Source: Flavobacteriales bacterium (GTDB taxonomy: Bacteria; Bacteroidota; Bacteroidia; Flavobacteriales_F; PHOS-HE28). From it: a stretch of 64,000 nt of DNA. The notes under the pieces are model-generated. The model worked only from the letters and a program-made list of their open reading frames with translations, was not told where the DNA came from and searched no databases. The position numbers were made by a program, and so were the translations under genes. Below, in pieces: positions 16,870 to 25,707 of this stretch. Where the stretch lies: the NCBI GenBank assembly GCA_016788295.1, contig JAEUSY010000016.1, forward strand, positions 1-64,000, written 5' to 3'. How positions within the stretch are numbered: position 1 is the first letter of the stretch; every line of letters begins with the position of its first letter.

Positions 16870-17529
16870 ATGAACAGACGAATGAACGAAGCATGGTACT
16901 CCTTAAGTCCTGATCTTTCTGGTCCATGGCACTTTCCATTCATCCATGAACCAAAATCCACTAAAGTCGATTCAGATCAGCTGCCTTTTACGCTTCCCAG
17001 GCATGCGTTTATGCGATTGAATGCAGATCCAAATATCCATTCCCTCGTATTGCCCAATTGCGCTATTCTTCCCGACGTGCTAAGTCTTGCATACATACAG
17101 TTATCTCATGGAATGCTGTGCACACACAAAGCAGCCATGATACTTGACGGTATGAGGTTATCGTTTCCTGTAGAAATATATTCCTGGAAAACTGGACGTA
17201 ATGATGAGCCAACACTATTCTATTATCACTATTGCAAATCAAGCTTTTTACACTTAAACAGTATTGATTCACAGTTTACAGCATTCAATACCTTTTTCAG
17301 AACGAGACGTTCTCTGACCACCGTCGAAGCCGAAACAGGTCGATTCGAAATGGGTGAAATACTCTTAGCGGAGCATCTTGTTTTCAATGATTGCTCTTTT
17401 GACCTATACAGCTTTGGCATACAGAATGCCCCATTGATTGCATCGCAGCGATTAGTTGCAGCTTTCAATAAAGCAGGTATAACAGGGGTTGTGCCGGTAG
17501 AGACAGGCATTGTAGAGTGCCCGAGCTAG
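16870..17529 (+). CDS. AT-rich orphan gene, Imm11/Imm43-like immunity protein candidate
   Basis: The 219-residue soluble protein has no signal peptide or membrane segment. Base composition is obviously lower in GC than its neighbours (many TTT, ATT, AAA codons), which points to horizontal transfer. Its closing stretch NAPLIASQRLVAAFNKAGIT, followed by GV, resembles the end of polymorphic-toxin immunity families such as Imm11/DUF1629 and Imm43 (pattern: hydrophobic-S-xx-L-xx-A-hydrophobic-xx-A-G-I-T-G). This is a by-eye match only. No toxin gene is adjacent. The gene lies inside a segment bounded by perfect direct repeats. A second Met four codons on (16882) is an alternative start. Confidence 0.6.
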   Translation: MNRRMNEAWYSLSPDLSGPWHFPFIHEPKSTKVDSDQLPFTLPRHAFMRLNADPNIHSLVLPNCAILPDVLSLAYIQLSHGMLCTHKAAMILDGMRLSFPVEIYSWKTGRNDEPTLFYYHYCKSSFLHLNSIDSQFTAFNTFFRTRRSLTTVEAETGRFEMGEILLAEHLVFNDCSFDLYSFGIQNAPLIASQRLVAAFNKAGITGVVPVETGIVECPS

Positions 17530-17606
17530 AGCCAGTGTTCCCCTCCCTCGCTGCCGCTTATCTGTGATGAACGGCCTTCCCCCCTCCACCAGCACCACGT
17601 GTAGCT

Positions 17607-17632
17607 CCACCCGGCGGATGCAGGGGTGAGCG
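17607..17632 (+). repeat. Right copy of 26-bp direct repeat
   Basis: Identical to 16668-16693, the 3' end of the flavin reductase gene, but here outside any gene and about 80 bases after the immunity-like gene. The GC-rich native composition resumes around this point. Confidence 0.9.
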
Positions 17633-17728
17633 AGGATGGTGGGCCACTAAGCACGTACTCCTGTCTACCGCCCTTTCTTTGTGCATCGGAGGTACTACCC
17701 TCGCCCTCCTCACGTTCCTCTCCACAAC

Positions 17729-18943
17729 ATGCACCGCCTGCTCCGCTGGTCGCCCCTGCTCGTTCTCCCGGTGATCGCGCTGGGCTTCTTCCAGACCCCG
17801 GCAAAGGACCCTGTGGTAATACCCTCGACCTTCCGCTGGAAGAACAACTATTGGCTGGAAAGCGGCGAGCAGCAGGCCATTACGCGCAACGGCATCCAGC
17901 GCGTATACCACAAGCTGCTGGACATCGACTGGAACCCGGCCAACGGCGCGCATCCGGTGTCGGTGGTGCGCATCCCCTACCAATGGCGCAGTTACAATGA
18001 TCACGATGGGTACTGGTCCGACAAGGTGGAGCTGGTGCCGTGCATCTACATCACGAACAACACCTTCTTGCGGATCGGCGACAAGGAGGTGGACCAACTG
18101 GCCCGCAACCTGCTGCGCAAACTGCGCCTGGAGCTACCGGACAAGGTGCACGGCGTGCTGCTGGACTGCGACTGGACCGCGAAGACCAAGGACCGCTTCT
18201 TCCGCCTGACGCGGATCATGAACGACAGCCTGGACGTGCCGCTATCGGCCACCATCCGCCTTCATCAGTACGCAAATCCGAAGGGTACCGGGGTGCCACC
18301 CGCCGACCGTGGCATGCTGATGCCTTACAACGTGGGCCAGATCACCGCACCGGGCGATGGCAATTCCATCTTCGACCTCTCTGTCGCGGAGCCCTACTTC
18401 ACGAGTACCAAGCCCTATCCCCTGCCGCTGGACATCGGTCTGCCCGCCTTTGCGTGGGGCGTGCAGTTCCGCAACGGGGCCTTCGTGGGTGTGCTACAGG
18501 ACCAGCAGGTGCAGGACGCGCTTTCCCTGGGCCTGTTGAGCGGCGAAGCCAACGGCACCCTGCAGGTGACCCAGGAGAACAACGAGCACATGCCCGAGCT
18601 GCACTTGGGCGATGTGGTGCGCGTGGAACGCATGACGCCCGAGGTGATCGCCCAAGTGGCCCAACTGGCGCGAACTGCGGTGAACAGCGATACCCTGGCC
18701 GTGGCCTACTTCGAACTGGGCACCGGCACCTTCCAGAAGATGACCAAGGCAGAAGTGAATGCAGGTTTCCAACTCTTCGGTCCGCTGCGGAAAGGCAGCT
18801 ATTCCTTCGACGATGAGGGCGATGGAATTGCCCATCCGGTGCGGACGGACACAGCAGCAGCCGTTCCAGCGAACAGTGCCCTCTGGGAACCTGTGGACAC
18901 CGCCGTGCCCGTGATCGAACCCCACCACATCAAGCGTCCATGA
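17729..18943 (+). CDS. Exported protein of unknown function, TIM-barrel-like
   Basis: The 404 residues begin with a signal-like segment (MHRLLRWSPLLVLPVIALGF). I recognise no catalytic domain. The middle (VHGVLLDCDWTAKTKDRFF, then LSATIRLHQYANPKGTGVPP and MLMPYNVGQI) alternates strands and helices like a glycosidase-type barrel, with an Asp-Cys-Asp at a strand end. Similar unannotated proteins occur in Bacteroidota (memory only). The stop overlaps the next gene's start (ATGA), so the two are coupled. An upstream in-frame ATG at 17681 would place Arg/Pro-rich residues before the signal; the start at 17729 was preferred. Confidence 0.7.
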   Translation: MHRLLRWSPLLVLPVIALGFFQTPAKDPVVIPSTFRWKNNYWLESGEQQAITRNGIQRVYHKLLDIDWNPANGAHPVSVVRIPYQWRSYNDHDGYWSDKVELVPCIYITNNTFLRIGDKEVDQLARNLLRKLRLELPDKVHGVLLDCDWTAKTKDRFFRLTRIMNDSLDVPLSATIRLHQYANPKGTGVPPADRGMLMPYNVGQITAPGDGNSIFDLSVAEPYFTSTKPYPLPLDIGLPAFAWGVQFRNGAFVGVLQDQQVQDALSLGLLSGEANGTLQVTQENNEHMPELHLGDVVRVERMTPEVIAQVAQLARTAVNSDTLAVAYFELGTGTFQKMTKAEVNAGFQLFGPLRKGSYSFDDEGDGIAHPVRTDTAAAVPANSALWEPVDTAVPVIEPHHIKRP

Positions 18944-21273
18944 AACGCCTCCTTCCCTACCTGGCGGCATTGGTGCTGGTCGTGCACCCGACCACCCTCA
19001 ACAGTTGCGGCCCCGACTACACCACCGGCGAGGACTACCGCTTCTGGCTGCTGCAACCCGAGATCGCGGGATCGCGGCAATTGCACGCGTACTACTTCAC
19101 CTCTGACCTGCTCTACGGCGTGGACTACGACCAGATAACGTCCATGACCTACGACGCGAACATTGCGGAATGGCAGGCTGTGGTAGGCAATGGCGTGTCG
19201 GCGGACGATATCGCGACCATCCTCTACGGCACGGAGCCGGTGGACTATTTCAAGCACGAGGACGCGCTTTTCCGCACCAACCCGTTCATGCAGGCGCTTG
19301 CCCGGCTGAAGAACGGCTGGCCCGCCTACATCAATTACGCCAAGCGGTGCGAACAATTGGTGAACAGCGAGGACCCTTGGGGCTTCATTCCACACGATGG
19401 CGAAGGCATCCGCAAGGCCTTCAGGATCGGGCAGGCCCAATTGAACAGTGCCAAGCACCCCATGCTCCGCGCGCGGCTCGCCTTCCAATTGGTGCGCCTG
19501 GCACACCACGGCTACGACCCCGAACGCGCCGATCTTGATGCACGTCCTTATTACGAGAAGTACCTCATGCCCTTGCGTGGCCGCTCGTGGATGGAAGCCT
19601 CTGCCGCCTTCTACCTGGCCTGTTCACAAGCCAACCCACAGCGCGACCTGGACTTCGCTGAGATCTTCGACCGGGTGACCGACAAGCAGTTCCGCATGGT
19701 GCAACTCTTCGTGAGCCGCGAGGTGGAGAACTACCTTGCCCTGGCCAAGGACGACCAGCACCGCGCCACGTTGCTGGTGATGCGGGACCTGCAACACCCC
19801 GGCCGGGCGCTGGAAGATCTGGAACGCATCGCTGCGTGGGACCCCGGCAACCGCCACCTGCCGCTGCTCCTTACCCGCGAGGTGAACAAGCTGGAGGACT
19901 GGCTGCTCACCCCCACCTTGACCGAGTACGATGCGGCCATTCGGCAATGGCAGGAACGGGAGGAAGGTTTGGCACGCGAGGATGTGCTGCGCGCGGACCT
20001 GCTCTACTTGCGGCAGGTGCAGGCCTTCATTGCACGTATTACGCCGGAGTTCGGCTACAGGGAGGGCGCCCTGCTGACCCTGCTGAACGGCCACCTGAGC
20101 TTCGTGGCCGGCGATCTGAGCGATTGTTACGCCAACATGGTGAAGGTGGAAAAGGACCCGAACGCTGCGGGCGTGGTGCGTGCACAAGCCCGTCTGGACC
20201 GCATTCTCTGTGGCACCTTGATGAACAAGGCGCTGAGCAATGGCACGCGCGAGGATATACTGGCCTTGGTGCGCCTGCTGAACACCGAACCCGACCTGGA
20301 ACAACACCGGTCAGAGCTGCTTGGGCAACTGCACCTCTACCTGGGCATGAAGCTCATCGAACGCGGTGAAGCGGCCGAAGGCCTGTTCCTACTGGCCCGC
20401 AGCGAACGGCACTTTGGAAATACGATGGTCTGGAACGGGAAGAACGCGCGGCACGTCGCCTTCGAGCGCGCCACCCCGGAGGTTTACGACCGCATGATCG
20501 CCCTGCTGGACAAGCCAGACAAGACCTCATTTGAGCGCTACCTTACCGCCACGGATGAGCGACCTGACGGATGGGAACGCACAGAAGACCATTTCCGAGA
20601 GACCGAACTGACGCGGGAAAAACTGCTGGACTACAAGGCCACCTGGTTCCTGAACCGCGACCGCTTGGAAGAGGCTGCTGCTGCCTTCGCACAGATCCCC
20701 GACGACTTCTGGAACGGCTACCCCTATTCCATGTTCGCCGAGGACGACCCCTTTGTGGTGAACGTGGAGGACGCGCACAACTACGGCAAAAGCGACGTGA
20801 ACCGCTACAACAAGCGGACGATCGTTGAGCGCATGATCGCGCTGAGGAAAGAGGCCGAGCTAAACCCAAAGAGACGCGCCGTGAACAACTACCTGCTGGG
20901 CAACGCCTACTTCAGCATGACCTGGCACGGCAAGTACTGGATCATGAGCCGCATTGCGTGGAGCATGTGGGAGGACGGCGACTGGAACGAGCCCACGCAG
21001 GAGAAACGCTTTGATGATGCGGACTACTTTGGTTGCCAGCGGGCCAAACGACACTATGAGCAGGCGTTCCGAACGGCCAAGGACCCCGTACTGAAGGCCA
21101 TGGCCTGCCGCATGCTGGTGGAATGCGACCGCAACTGGAGATCGTTCAGCGGCCAACCGGATACGGATGAGAGCCCTTGGGTGGACCTGCTCAAGGACAA
21201 GAAGAGCCGCGAAGCCTACCGGGCCATTGAGGAATGTGTGAGCTACTCGGTTTTCGTGCAGCGCTTCAAGTGA
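18940..21273 (+). CDS. Large envelope protein of unknown function, partner of the preceding gene
   Basis: The 777-residue protein has an N-terminal signal (MKRLLPYLAALVLVVHPTTL) followed by NSCGPDYTTGEDYRFWLLQP; the Cys could be lipidated, although the lipobox is imperfect. The rest is mainly helical, with TPR-like stretches (ASAAFYLACSQANPQRDLDF, LEEAAAAFAQIPDDFW, NNYLLGNAYFSMTWHGKYW). Start and previous stop overlap by 4 bases. The role is unknown; the coupling suggests the two proteins work as a pair in the periplasm or at the outer membrane. Confidence 0.72.
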   Translation: MKRLLPYLAALVLVVHPTTLNSCGPDYTTGEDYRFWLLQPEIAGSRQLHAYYFTSDLLYGVDYDQITSMTYDANIAEWQAVVGNGVSADDIATILYGTEPVDYFKHEDALFRTNPFMQALARLKNGWPAYINYAKRCEQLVNSEDPWGFIPHDGEGIRKAFRIGQAQLNSAKHPMLRARLAFQLVRLAHHGYDPERADLDARPYYEKYLMPLRGRSWMEASAAFYLACSQANPQRDLDFAEIFDRVTDKQFRMVQLFVSREVENYLALAKDDQHRATLLVMRDLQHPGRALEDLERIAAWDPGNRHLPLLLTREVNKLEDWLLTPTLTEYDAAIRQWQEREEGLAREDVLRADLLYLRQVQAFIARITPEFGYREGALLTLLNGHLSFVAGDLSDCYANMVKVEKDPNAAGVVRAQARLDRILCGTLMNKALSNGTREDILALVRLLNTEPDLEQHRSELLGQLHLYLGMKLIERGEAAEGLFLLARSERHFGNTMVWNGKNARHVAFERATPEVYDRMIALLDKPDKTSFERYLTATDERPDGWERTEDHFRETELTREKLLDYKATWFLNRDRLEEAAAAFAQIPDDFWNGYPYSMFAEDDPFVVNVEDAHNYGKSDVNRYNKRTIVERMIALRKEAELNPKRRAVNNYLLGNAYFSMTWHGKYWIMSRIAWSMWEDGDWNEPTQEKRFDDADYFGCQRAKRHYEQAFRTAKDPVLKAMACRMLVECDRNWRSFSGQPDTDESPWVDLLKDKKSREAYRAIEECVSYSVFVQRFK

Positions 21274-21281
21274 GCCGCGCG

Positions 21282-21289
21282 TAGTTTCG
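21282..21289 (+). promoter_or_regulatory. -7-like box
   Basis: TAGTTTCG lies 5 bases before the ATG at 21295. Confidence 0.4.
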
Positions 21290-21294
21290 CGGCC

Positions 21295-21831
21295 ATGAAG
21301 CTCAGCAGCAGCACAAAGGCCCTGCTCATTGCCGCAGGTGTGTTGGTCCTGCTGTTCGTGATCGGCGATCGGTTCGGTTTCCGCACCACCAGCAAGGACC
21401 CGTTGCAATACGTGATCGAACTGGACACCAGTGCCGTGGTCGCCATCCGCTTCGAGGACCGAGCCGATGCGCGCAACGACTTCCACCTGATGCGCAGTGG
21501 CTCCAATTGGCAACGAACGAACGCTCCGCACGACTCGCTGGCCGCAAGCGCACAGGCGGCCTTGCTGCTCCAGGTCTTTCAGCGCATTCCCGTGAAACGC
21601 GACATGGGCATGATCCGCCTGCTCGCCGACCGGTACCAGCTTACGGACAGCACGCTCTGCCGCATCACCTTCACCGATCTTGACGGAGGTGAACGCGCAC
21701 TGAACCTGGGCAGTTCCACCTTCGCACCCGGCAAGGTGGGCAGCTGGACCTACGTGAACCTGCCCGGCGAACGCGAAGTGTATTCCGTGGAAGGCCTGCT
21801 GACCTCCACCTTGCGCGTGGCGCAGCCCTGA
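21295..21831 (+). CDS. Membrane-anchored DUF4340-like protein
   Basis: The 178 residues start with one membrane helix (about 7-27, ALLIAAGVLVLLFVIGDRFGF). A soluble beta-rich domain follows (SAVVAIRFEDRADARNDFHL, GSWTYVNLPGEREVYSVEG) of the kind seen in DUF4340 and the C-terminal part of some gliding/ABC-associated proteins. The domain assignment is tentative. Monocistronic by its spacing and -7-like box. Confidence 0.6.
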   Translation: MKLSSSTKALLIAAGVLVLLFVIGDRFGFRTTSKDPLQYVIELDTSAVVAIRFEDRADARNDFHLMRSGSNWQRTNAPHDSLAASAQAALLLQVFQRIPVKRDMGMIRLLADRYQLTDSTLCRITFTDLDGGERALNLGSSTFAPGKVGSWTYVNLPGEREVYSVEGLLTSTLRVAQP

Positions 21832-21854
21832 TCAGGGTGCCCCGGGGTTGTGCG

Positions 21855-21862
21855 TACTTTGC
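21855..21862 (+). promoter_or_regulatory. -7-like box of the GCS2-type ligase gene
   Basis: TACTTTGC, 23 bases before the ATG at 21886. Its position inside the longer open frame starting at 21850 supports the downstream start. Confidence 0.45.
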
Positions 21863-21885
21863 GACCGAGCGCTGTGACCATTGCC

Positions 21886-23112
21886 ATGAACGCCCGGAAA
21901 CGCCCCTACCACCTGCTTGAGGCCCACCACCTCTCCATCGGGTATTCGGTAGTGGAGCGTGAAAGCCTGCGCGTACTGCCCTTGGCGAACGAACTGTTCA
22001 AGGAGCCCCGGGGCTGGCACAAGAGCGGTGTAATGGAATGGCAACCCGGCGTGGCCGCCCACCAACTGCTGCTGCGCAATGCACGTCCGGCGCGGAAATG
22101 GGCAGCCCTGCACGAGCGCTTTGCCACCCAGGTGCGTTCGGTGGATGCCCTGCTGGCCAAGCACAACGCCATGTTGTTGCCCACAGGGACCAGTCCGTTC
22201 ATGCACCCGGCGCAGGAGACCGTGCTGGTGACCGGTATTGACGCTGAACGCAATGCCCTCAACCATCGCCTCTTCAACTGCGCACAACATGGTTGGAGCA
22301 ACAGCAACGGCGCCGACCTGTCGCTGACCTTCTCGGGCGATGGCGAATTCAGCAAACTGCACGCTGCTGCGCGCCTGTTGTTGCCCATCATCCCCGGGCT
22401 TGCCGCATCATCGCCCCTGCTGGAAGGTGCCTTCCAAGGCTTCCACGATGCACGTTTGGAAGCAGGGTTGCACGCCCGCGAGAAACACCCGGAACTGATG
22501 GGCTCCCTGATCCCTGAGCCTGTCTTCACACAGGAGGACCATGACCGCGAGATATTGGCGCCCATTGCGCAGGTACTTGGCGAACTGGGAGCCATCCCCG
22601 GCCTCGATCCGGAGCAGGCCAATGCACGCGGCGTGGTGGCCCGTTTCGATCGGCAATTGATGGTGATGCAGGTAGCGGACACACAGGAATGTGTGGCCGC
22701 CGACCTGGCCGTGGCCGAGTTGATCAACGCCGTGCTGCGTGCCCTGGCCAGTGGTCGTTGGGTGAGCACCTACCTGCAACGCGCATGGTCCGAGAGCGAC
22801 CTGTTGCCGATCTTCCTGCAGACCATCAAGGACGCGGGCAATACGCTGGTGACCAACCGCGACTACCTGTTGATGTTCGGGCTGATGAAACAGGAACAGT
22901 TGTCGGTGCAGAAGCTCTGGCAGCACCTCTTCGTGGACCTGTACGGCGAGATCAGTCCCGAAGCGCGGCAGCCCATCGCGCACATCCTGGAGCACGGCTG
23001 TCTGGCCTCACGCATTCTTCGCCACACCGGCCGCACACCAACGCCGGACAAACTGCGCGCGGTGTACAGCGAACTTGCGGAATGCAACCGCACCGGCCGC
23101 TTGTTCACCTAG
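21886..23112 (+). CDS. Glutamate-cysteine ligase family 2 (YbdK-like carboxylate-amine ligase)
   Basis: The 408-residue ATP-dependent ligase of the GCS2 family has LLPTGTSPFMHPAQETVLVT, the RLFNCAQHGWSNSNGADLSL substrate-loop region and VVARFDRQLMVMQVADTQEC in the expected order. The family joins amino groups to the gamma-carboxyl of glutamate or to related substrates; YbdK itself has only weak glutamate-cysteine activity. Low-molecular-weight thiol synthesis would fit the KefC/KefF pair 6 kb upstream, but this is inference. The N-terminus HLSIGYSVVERESLRVLP departs from the usual GxExE start of the family, so the substrate may differ. Confidence 0.72.
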   Translation: MNARKRPYHLLEAHHLSIGYSVVERESLRVLPLANELFKEPRGWHKSGVMEWQPGVAAHQLLLRNARPARKWAALHERFATQVRSVDALLAKHNAMLLPTGTSPFMHPAQETVLVTGIDAERNALNHRLFNCAQHGWSNSNGADLSLTFSGDGEFSKLHAAARLLLPIIPGLAASSPLLEGAFQGFHDARLEAGLHAREKHPELMGSLIPEPVFTQEDHDREILAPIAQVLGELGAIPGLDPEQANARGVVARFDRQLMVMQVADTQECVAADLAVAELINAVLRALASGRWVSTYLQRAWSESDLLPIFLQTIKDAGNTLVTNRDYLLMFGLMKQEQLSVQKLWQHLFVDLYGEISPEARQPIAHILEHGCLASRILRHTGRTPTPDKLRAVYSELAECNRTGRLFT

Positions 23113-23223
23113 CCGCTCCGACGAAGAGCACACCGGCTTCGTGGTGCGCACGGCCTCGTTCCGTCGAAACCCTGGAACCGCTGACATGGCGGCGCGTAAG
23201 TGCAGGCACCAACCTGGACGCCC

Positions 23224-24159
23224 ATGCTCCGCTCCTCCACCTCCACTGCTGCCCTGCTGCTGTTCCGTTTGGCCTGCGCACAAGCCGGGCCGGTGTTCCA
23301 TTGGCCATTGGACGAGAGCAGTGGCACCGTGGCCCAGCCGGTGGCCGGCAACTCGCCCGGCATCCTGAGCGGCGGTGTGCTCTGGGACCCGCTGGGTGGG
23401 CACCACCAGGGCGCCGCGCGGTTCGATGGCGTGGATGACCGCATCCTGCTCGGCCCCTGCGACCTCACCAACGGCGGCGGTGCACTTACACTGTCCGTTT
23501 GGGTGAAGCCCGACTTCGTGACCGCCATGGAGCGCACACTGATCGCCAAGACCACTGGCCCGCAACCGGCCGATCACCATTGGTCGTTGAGCTTCGTGAA
23601 CGCCAGCGCGGTGCGGTTCCGGTTGAACGCGGGCGGCACCACCACCGAACTGAGCACCTCGCCCTCGTCCATCTTCTCGGGCACGTGGTACCACATTGTG
23701 GCGAGCTACGACGGCGCCCAAATGCGCATCCACGTGAACGGAGCGCTGATGGCGGCTACCCCGAAGACCGGCGCCATCGGCATGGCACCGCAATCACCGG
23801 CCTCGTTGGGGGCAAGGAGCACAGGAGCCGCACCGTTCTCCGGCTGGCTCGACGATGCGCGGATCTATGCGCGGGCCTTGTCAGATCAGGAGATCATCGG
23901 GCTTCTCTTCGAGACATTGACCACTGGCATACCGAACGCCGCGCGCTCAACGCTCTCCATCAACAACGGAGCGTTGTCATTACCAACAGGCATTTGGGAA
24001 CACCTCCGTTTGTACAGTATTTCCGGCGCATTGCTGGCGGAACAACGCCTGCAGTCCGGATCCAACGCCGTGTACCTGGACACACCGTCCGCAGGGCTTT
24101 TCCTGGTCTGCCTGACAGGGCGCGGCACTACATGGTCCGGCAAACTGTGGGCACCCTGA
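23224..24159 (+). CDS. LamG-domain secreted protein with T9SS tail
   Basis: The 311 residues have a signal peptide (MLRSSTSTAALLLFRLACAQA). A concanavalin-like LamG domain follows (about 25-225): HWPLDESSGTVA, ARFDGVDDRILL, LTLSVWVKPDF, TWYHIVASYDGAQMRIHVNG and GWLDDARIYARALSDQEI. The tail of about 75 residues ends in strands of T9SS type (LRLYSISGALLAEQRL, NAVYLDTPSAGLFLVCL), although the last motif is degenerate. Probably a surface carbohydrate-binding or adhesion protein. The start follows the signal peptide rather than the ATG eight codons upstream. Confidence 0.8.
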   Translation: MLRSSTSTAALLLFRLACAQAGPVFHWPLDESSGTVAQPVAGNSPGILSGGVLWDPLGGHHQGAARFDGVDDRILLGPCDLTNGGGALTLSVWVKPDFVTAMERTLIAKTTGPQPADHHWSLSFVNASAVRFRLNAGGTTTELSTSPSSIFSGTWYHIVASYDGAQMRIHVNGALMAATPKTGAIGMAPQSPASLGARSTGAAPFSGWLDDARIYARALSDQEIIGLLFETLTTGIPNAARSTLSINNGALSLPTGIWEHLRLYSISGALLAEQRLQSGSNAVYLDTPSAGLFLVCLTGRGTTWSGKLWAP

Positions 24160-24161
24160 AC

Positions 24162-24196
24162 GCGAAAGCCCCGGGCCGTTGGTTCGGGGCTTTCGC
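24162..24196. terminator. Bidirectional terminator
   Basis: GCGAAAGCCCCG and its exact complement, with an 11-base loop, sit between the convergent LamG and MBL-fold genes. Confidence 0.8.
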
Positions 24197-24219
24197 GGAA
24201 CGGCCAGGTGCGGCAACGA

Positions 24220-24996
24220 TCAGCTTTCGACCCTGATCACCTGGCCATCGTAGGCGAGCTCCACATTGGCGGGAAGCAGTTGGGCGGCGTCAGCTGTGGT
24301 GCCCATCAAGTGGCTGATGTGTGTGAGGTAGGCCTTGCGTGGCGCCACTTCCGCGATGACCGCGAGCGCTTCCGAAAGGTTGAAGTGCGTGGGGTGTTCC
24401 TTGATCCGCAGGGCGTTGACCACCAACACATCGAGGCCACGCAGGCGGTCAAGCTCCGAGGCGGTGATGTACTTCGCATCGGTGATGTAGGCCACCGCGC
24501 CATGCCTGAAGCCCAACACGGGCATTTCGCCATGCAGCACGGTGATCACTTCCAGGTCGATGCCACCGGCATTCACCCGATCACCCACGATCTCGTGCAG
24601 ACGCAGGTCGGGAACGCCGGGATAACGCTGTTCGGCGAACGCGTAGTGATACATGCGCCGCACCGATGAGATGGTGGCCGCATTGCCGAAGATGTCCATG
24701 TGCCGCTGCAGATGGAAGTTCAGCGCACGCAGGTCGTCGATGCCCGAGACATGGTCCATGTGCTCGTGGGTTAGCACCACCGCATCAATGGAATCGGTGC
24801 CCGCACGCAAGAGCTGCTGCCGCAGATCGGGCCCGGCATCGATCAGCACGGTGGCGCCGTCGACAGAGAGCAGCGCCGAGCTCCGCAGCCGTGCATCACG
24901 CGGATCGGAACTGCGGCACACCGAGCATGTGCAAGCCACCACCGGCACACCCTGACTGGTGCCCGTACCGAGGAATCGCAGTTCGATGGAGGCCAT
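24220..24996 (-). CDS. MBL-fold metal-dependent hydrolase, PhnP-like
   Basis: The 258-residue cytoplasmic metallo-beta-lactamase fold has [14 protein letters not shown] at the N-terminus and the metal motif [19 protein letters not shown] short Cys-rich segment ACTCSVC (at about 22-28) resembles the extra zinc site of PhnP-type phosphodiesterases. Such proteins hydrolyse cyclic phosphodiesters; the substrate here is unknown. The start at 24996 gives [12 protein letters not shown]; an ATG 33 bases upstream adds a non-conserved extension. Confidence 0.87.
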   Translation of the reverse strand: MASIELRFLGTGTSQGVPVVACTCSVCRSSDPRDARLRSSALLSVDGATVLIDAGPDLRQQLLRAGTDSIDAVVLTHEHMDHVSGIDDLRALNFHLQRHMDIFGNAATISSVRRMYHYAFAEQRYPGVPDLRLHEIVGDRVNAGGIDLEVITVLHGEMPVLGFRHGAVAYITDAKYITASELDRLRGLDVLVVNALRIKEHPTHFNLSEALAVIAEVAPRKAYLTHISHLMGTTADAAQLLPANVELAYDGQVIRVES

Positions 24997-25033
24997 CGTG
25001 GCAAAGATCGCGGTACGCTGTTGAACCACGCCT

Positions 25034-25041
25034 TACTTTCG
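25034..25041 (+). promoter_or_regulatory. -7-like box of tRNA-Ser
   Basis: TACTTTCG ends 12 bases before the mature 5' end of the tRNA. The same motif type appears before protein genes, which supports it as a genuine promoter element. Confidence 0.5.
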
Positions 25042-25053
25042 CGCCGCCTACCC

Positions 25054-25141
25054 GGAGAGGTGGCAGAGTGGTCGATCGCGGCGGTCTTGAAAACCGCTTT
25101 ACCGCAAGGTAACGGGGGTTCGAATCCCTCCCTCTCCGCCA
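25054..25141 (+). tRNA. tRNA-Ser (anticodon UGA)
   Basis: The acceptor GGAGAGG pairs with CCTCTCC. The anticodon arm is GCGGT-CTTGAAA-ACCGC, with anticodon TGA at 25088-25090. There is a long variable arm (TTTACCGCAAGGTAA), a T arm with GGTTCGAATCC, discriminator G and an encoded CCA (25139-25141). The long variable arm is diagnostic of class II tRNA, in agreement with serine. Confidence 0.97.
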
Positions 25142-25146
25142 AGAGA

Positions 25147-25176
25147 AGCCCGTGCCACGGAGTGGCCGGGCTTTTT
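25147..25176 (+). terminator. Terminator of tRNA-Ser
   Basis: An AGCCCG-TGCCAC / GTGGC-CGGGCT hairpin with a run of five T starts 6 bases after the CCA end. Confidence 0.75.
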
Positions 25177-25190
25177 CGCTCTCTGACCGA

Positions 25191-25585
25191 CCCAAGCTCG
25201 CTTGGGTGAGGGAAGAGAGCGAAAAAGCCTCCGAAAGCGAAGCTTGAGCAGGGCTTTTCTTGAAGCTTCTCCCCAAAACGGGAAAGACCGACCGAAGGGA
25301 GGTCGATCCCTCTCCTCCCTCACCCAAGCTCGCTTGGGTGAGGGAAGAGAGCGAAAAAGCCCCCGAAAGCGAAGCTTGAGCAGGGCTTTTCTTGAAGCTT
25401 CTCCCCAAAACGGGAAAGACCGACCGAAGGGAGGTCGATCCCTCTATGACCGACCCTAGCTCGCTTAGGTGAGGAAAAAGAGCGCTCCCACGAAAGCGAA
25501 GGTTGAGCAGGGATTTTCTTGAAGCCTTGCCACCATCCGGCGGAAAAGACCGACCAGTGGGATATCGAACTCCGAACACTGCCCC
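25191..25585. repeat. Tandem repeat, ~131-bp unit, three copies
   Basis: Units begin at 25191, 25323 and 25454. Copies 1 and 2 differ at only a few positions; copy 3 is diverged but keeps CCTAGCTCGCTTAGG, GAAGGTTGAGCAGGG and AAAGACCGACC. Each unit opens with a palindrome (CCCAAG-CTCG-CTTGGG, compensatory change to CCTAAG-type in copy 3) and contains GAAAGCGAAGCTTGAGCAGG. The region between tRNA-Ser and the next gene holds no supported coding sequence. Open frames through it simply translate the repeat. Confidence 0.85.
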
Positions 25586-25707
25586 CCTATTCCCTGATCT
25601 CGCTATCCTTCCCTCCAAGCCTGCCAAAAGTCAAAAATGCTTCCTGTTCGGCCGGCCATCGGCCCTCATTACGCAGGGAACGGAAGTCAAGGCGCCTTGT
25701 ACGACCG

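Noticed and set aside
25191-25585. CRISPR array
   Set aside because: Units are ~131 bases with no short-repeat/unique-spacer alternation and no cas genes nearby.
24896-25627. Long minus-strand frame through the tRNA and tandem repeats
   Set aside because: Its repeats are simply the DNA repeats, and part of it is the complement of tRNA-Ser.
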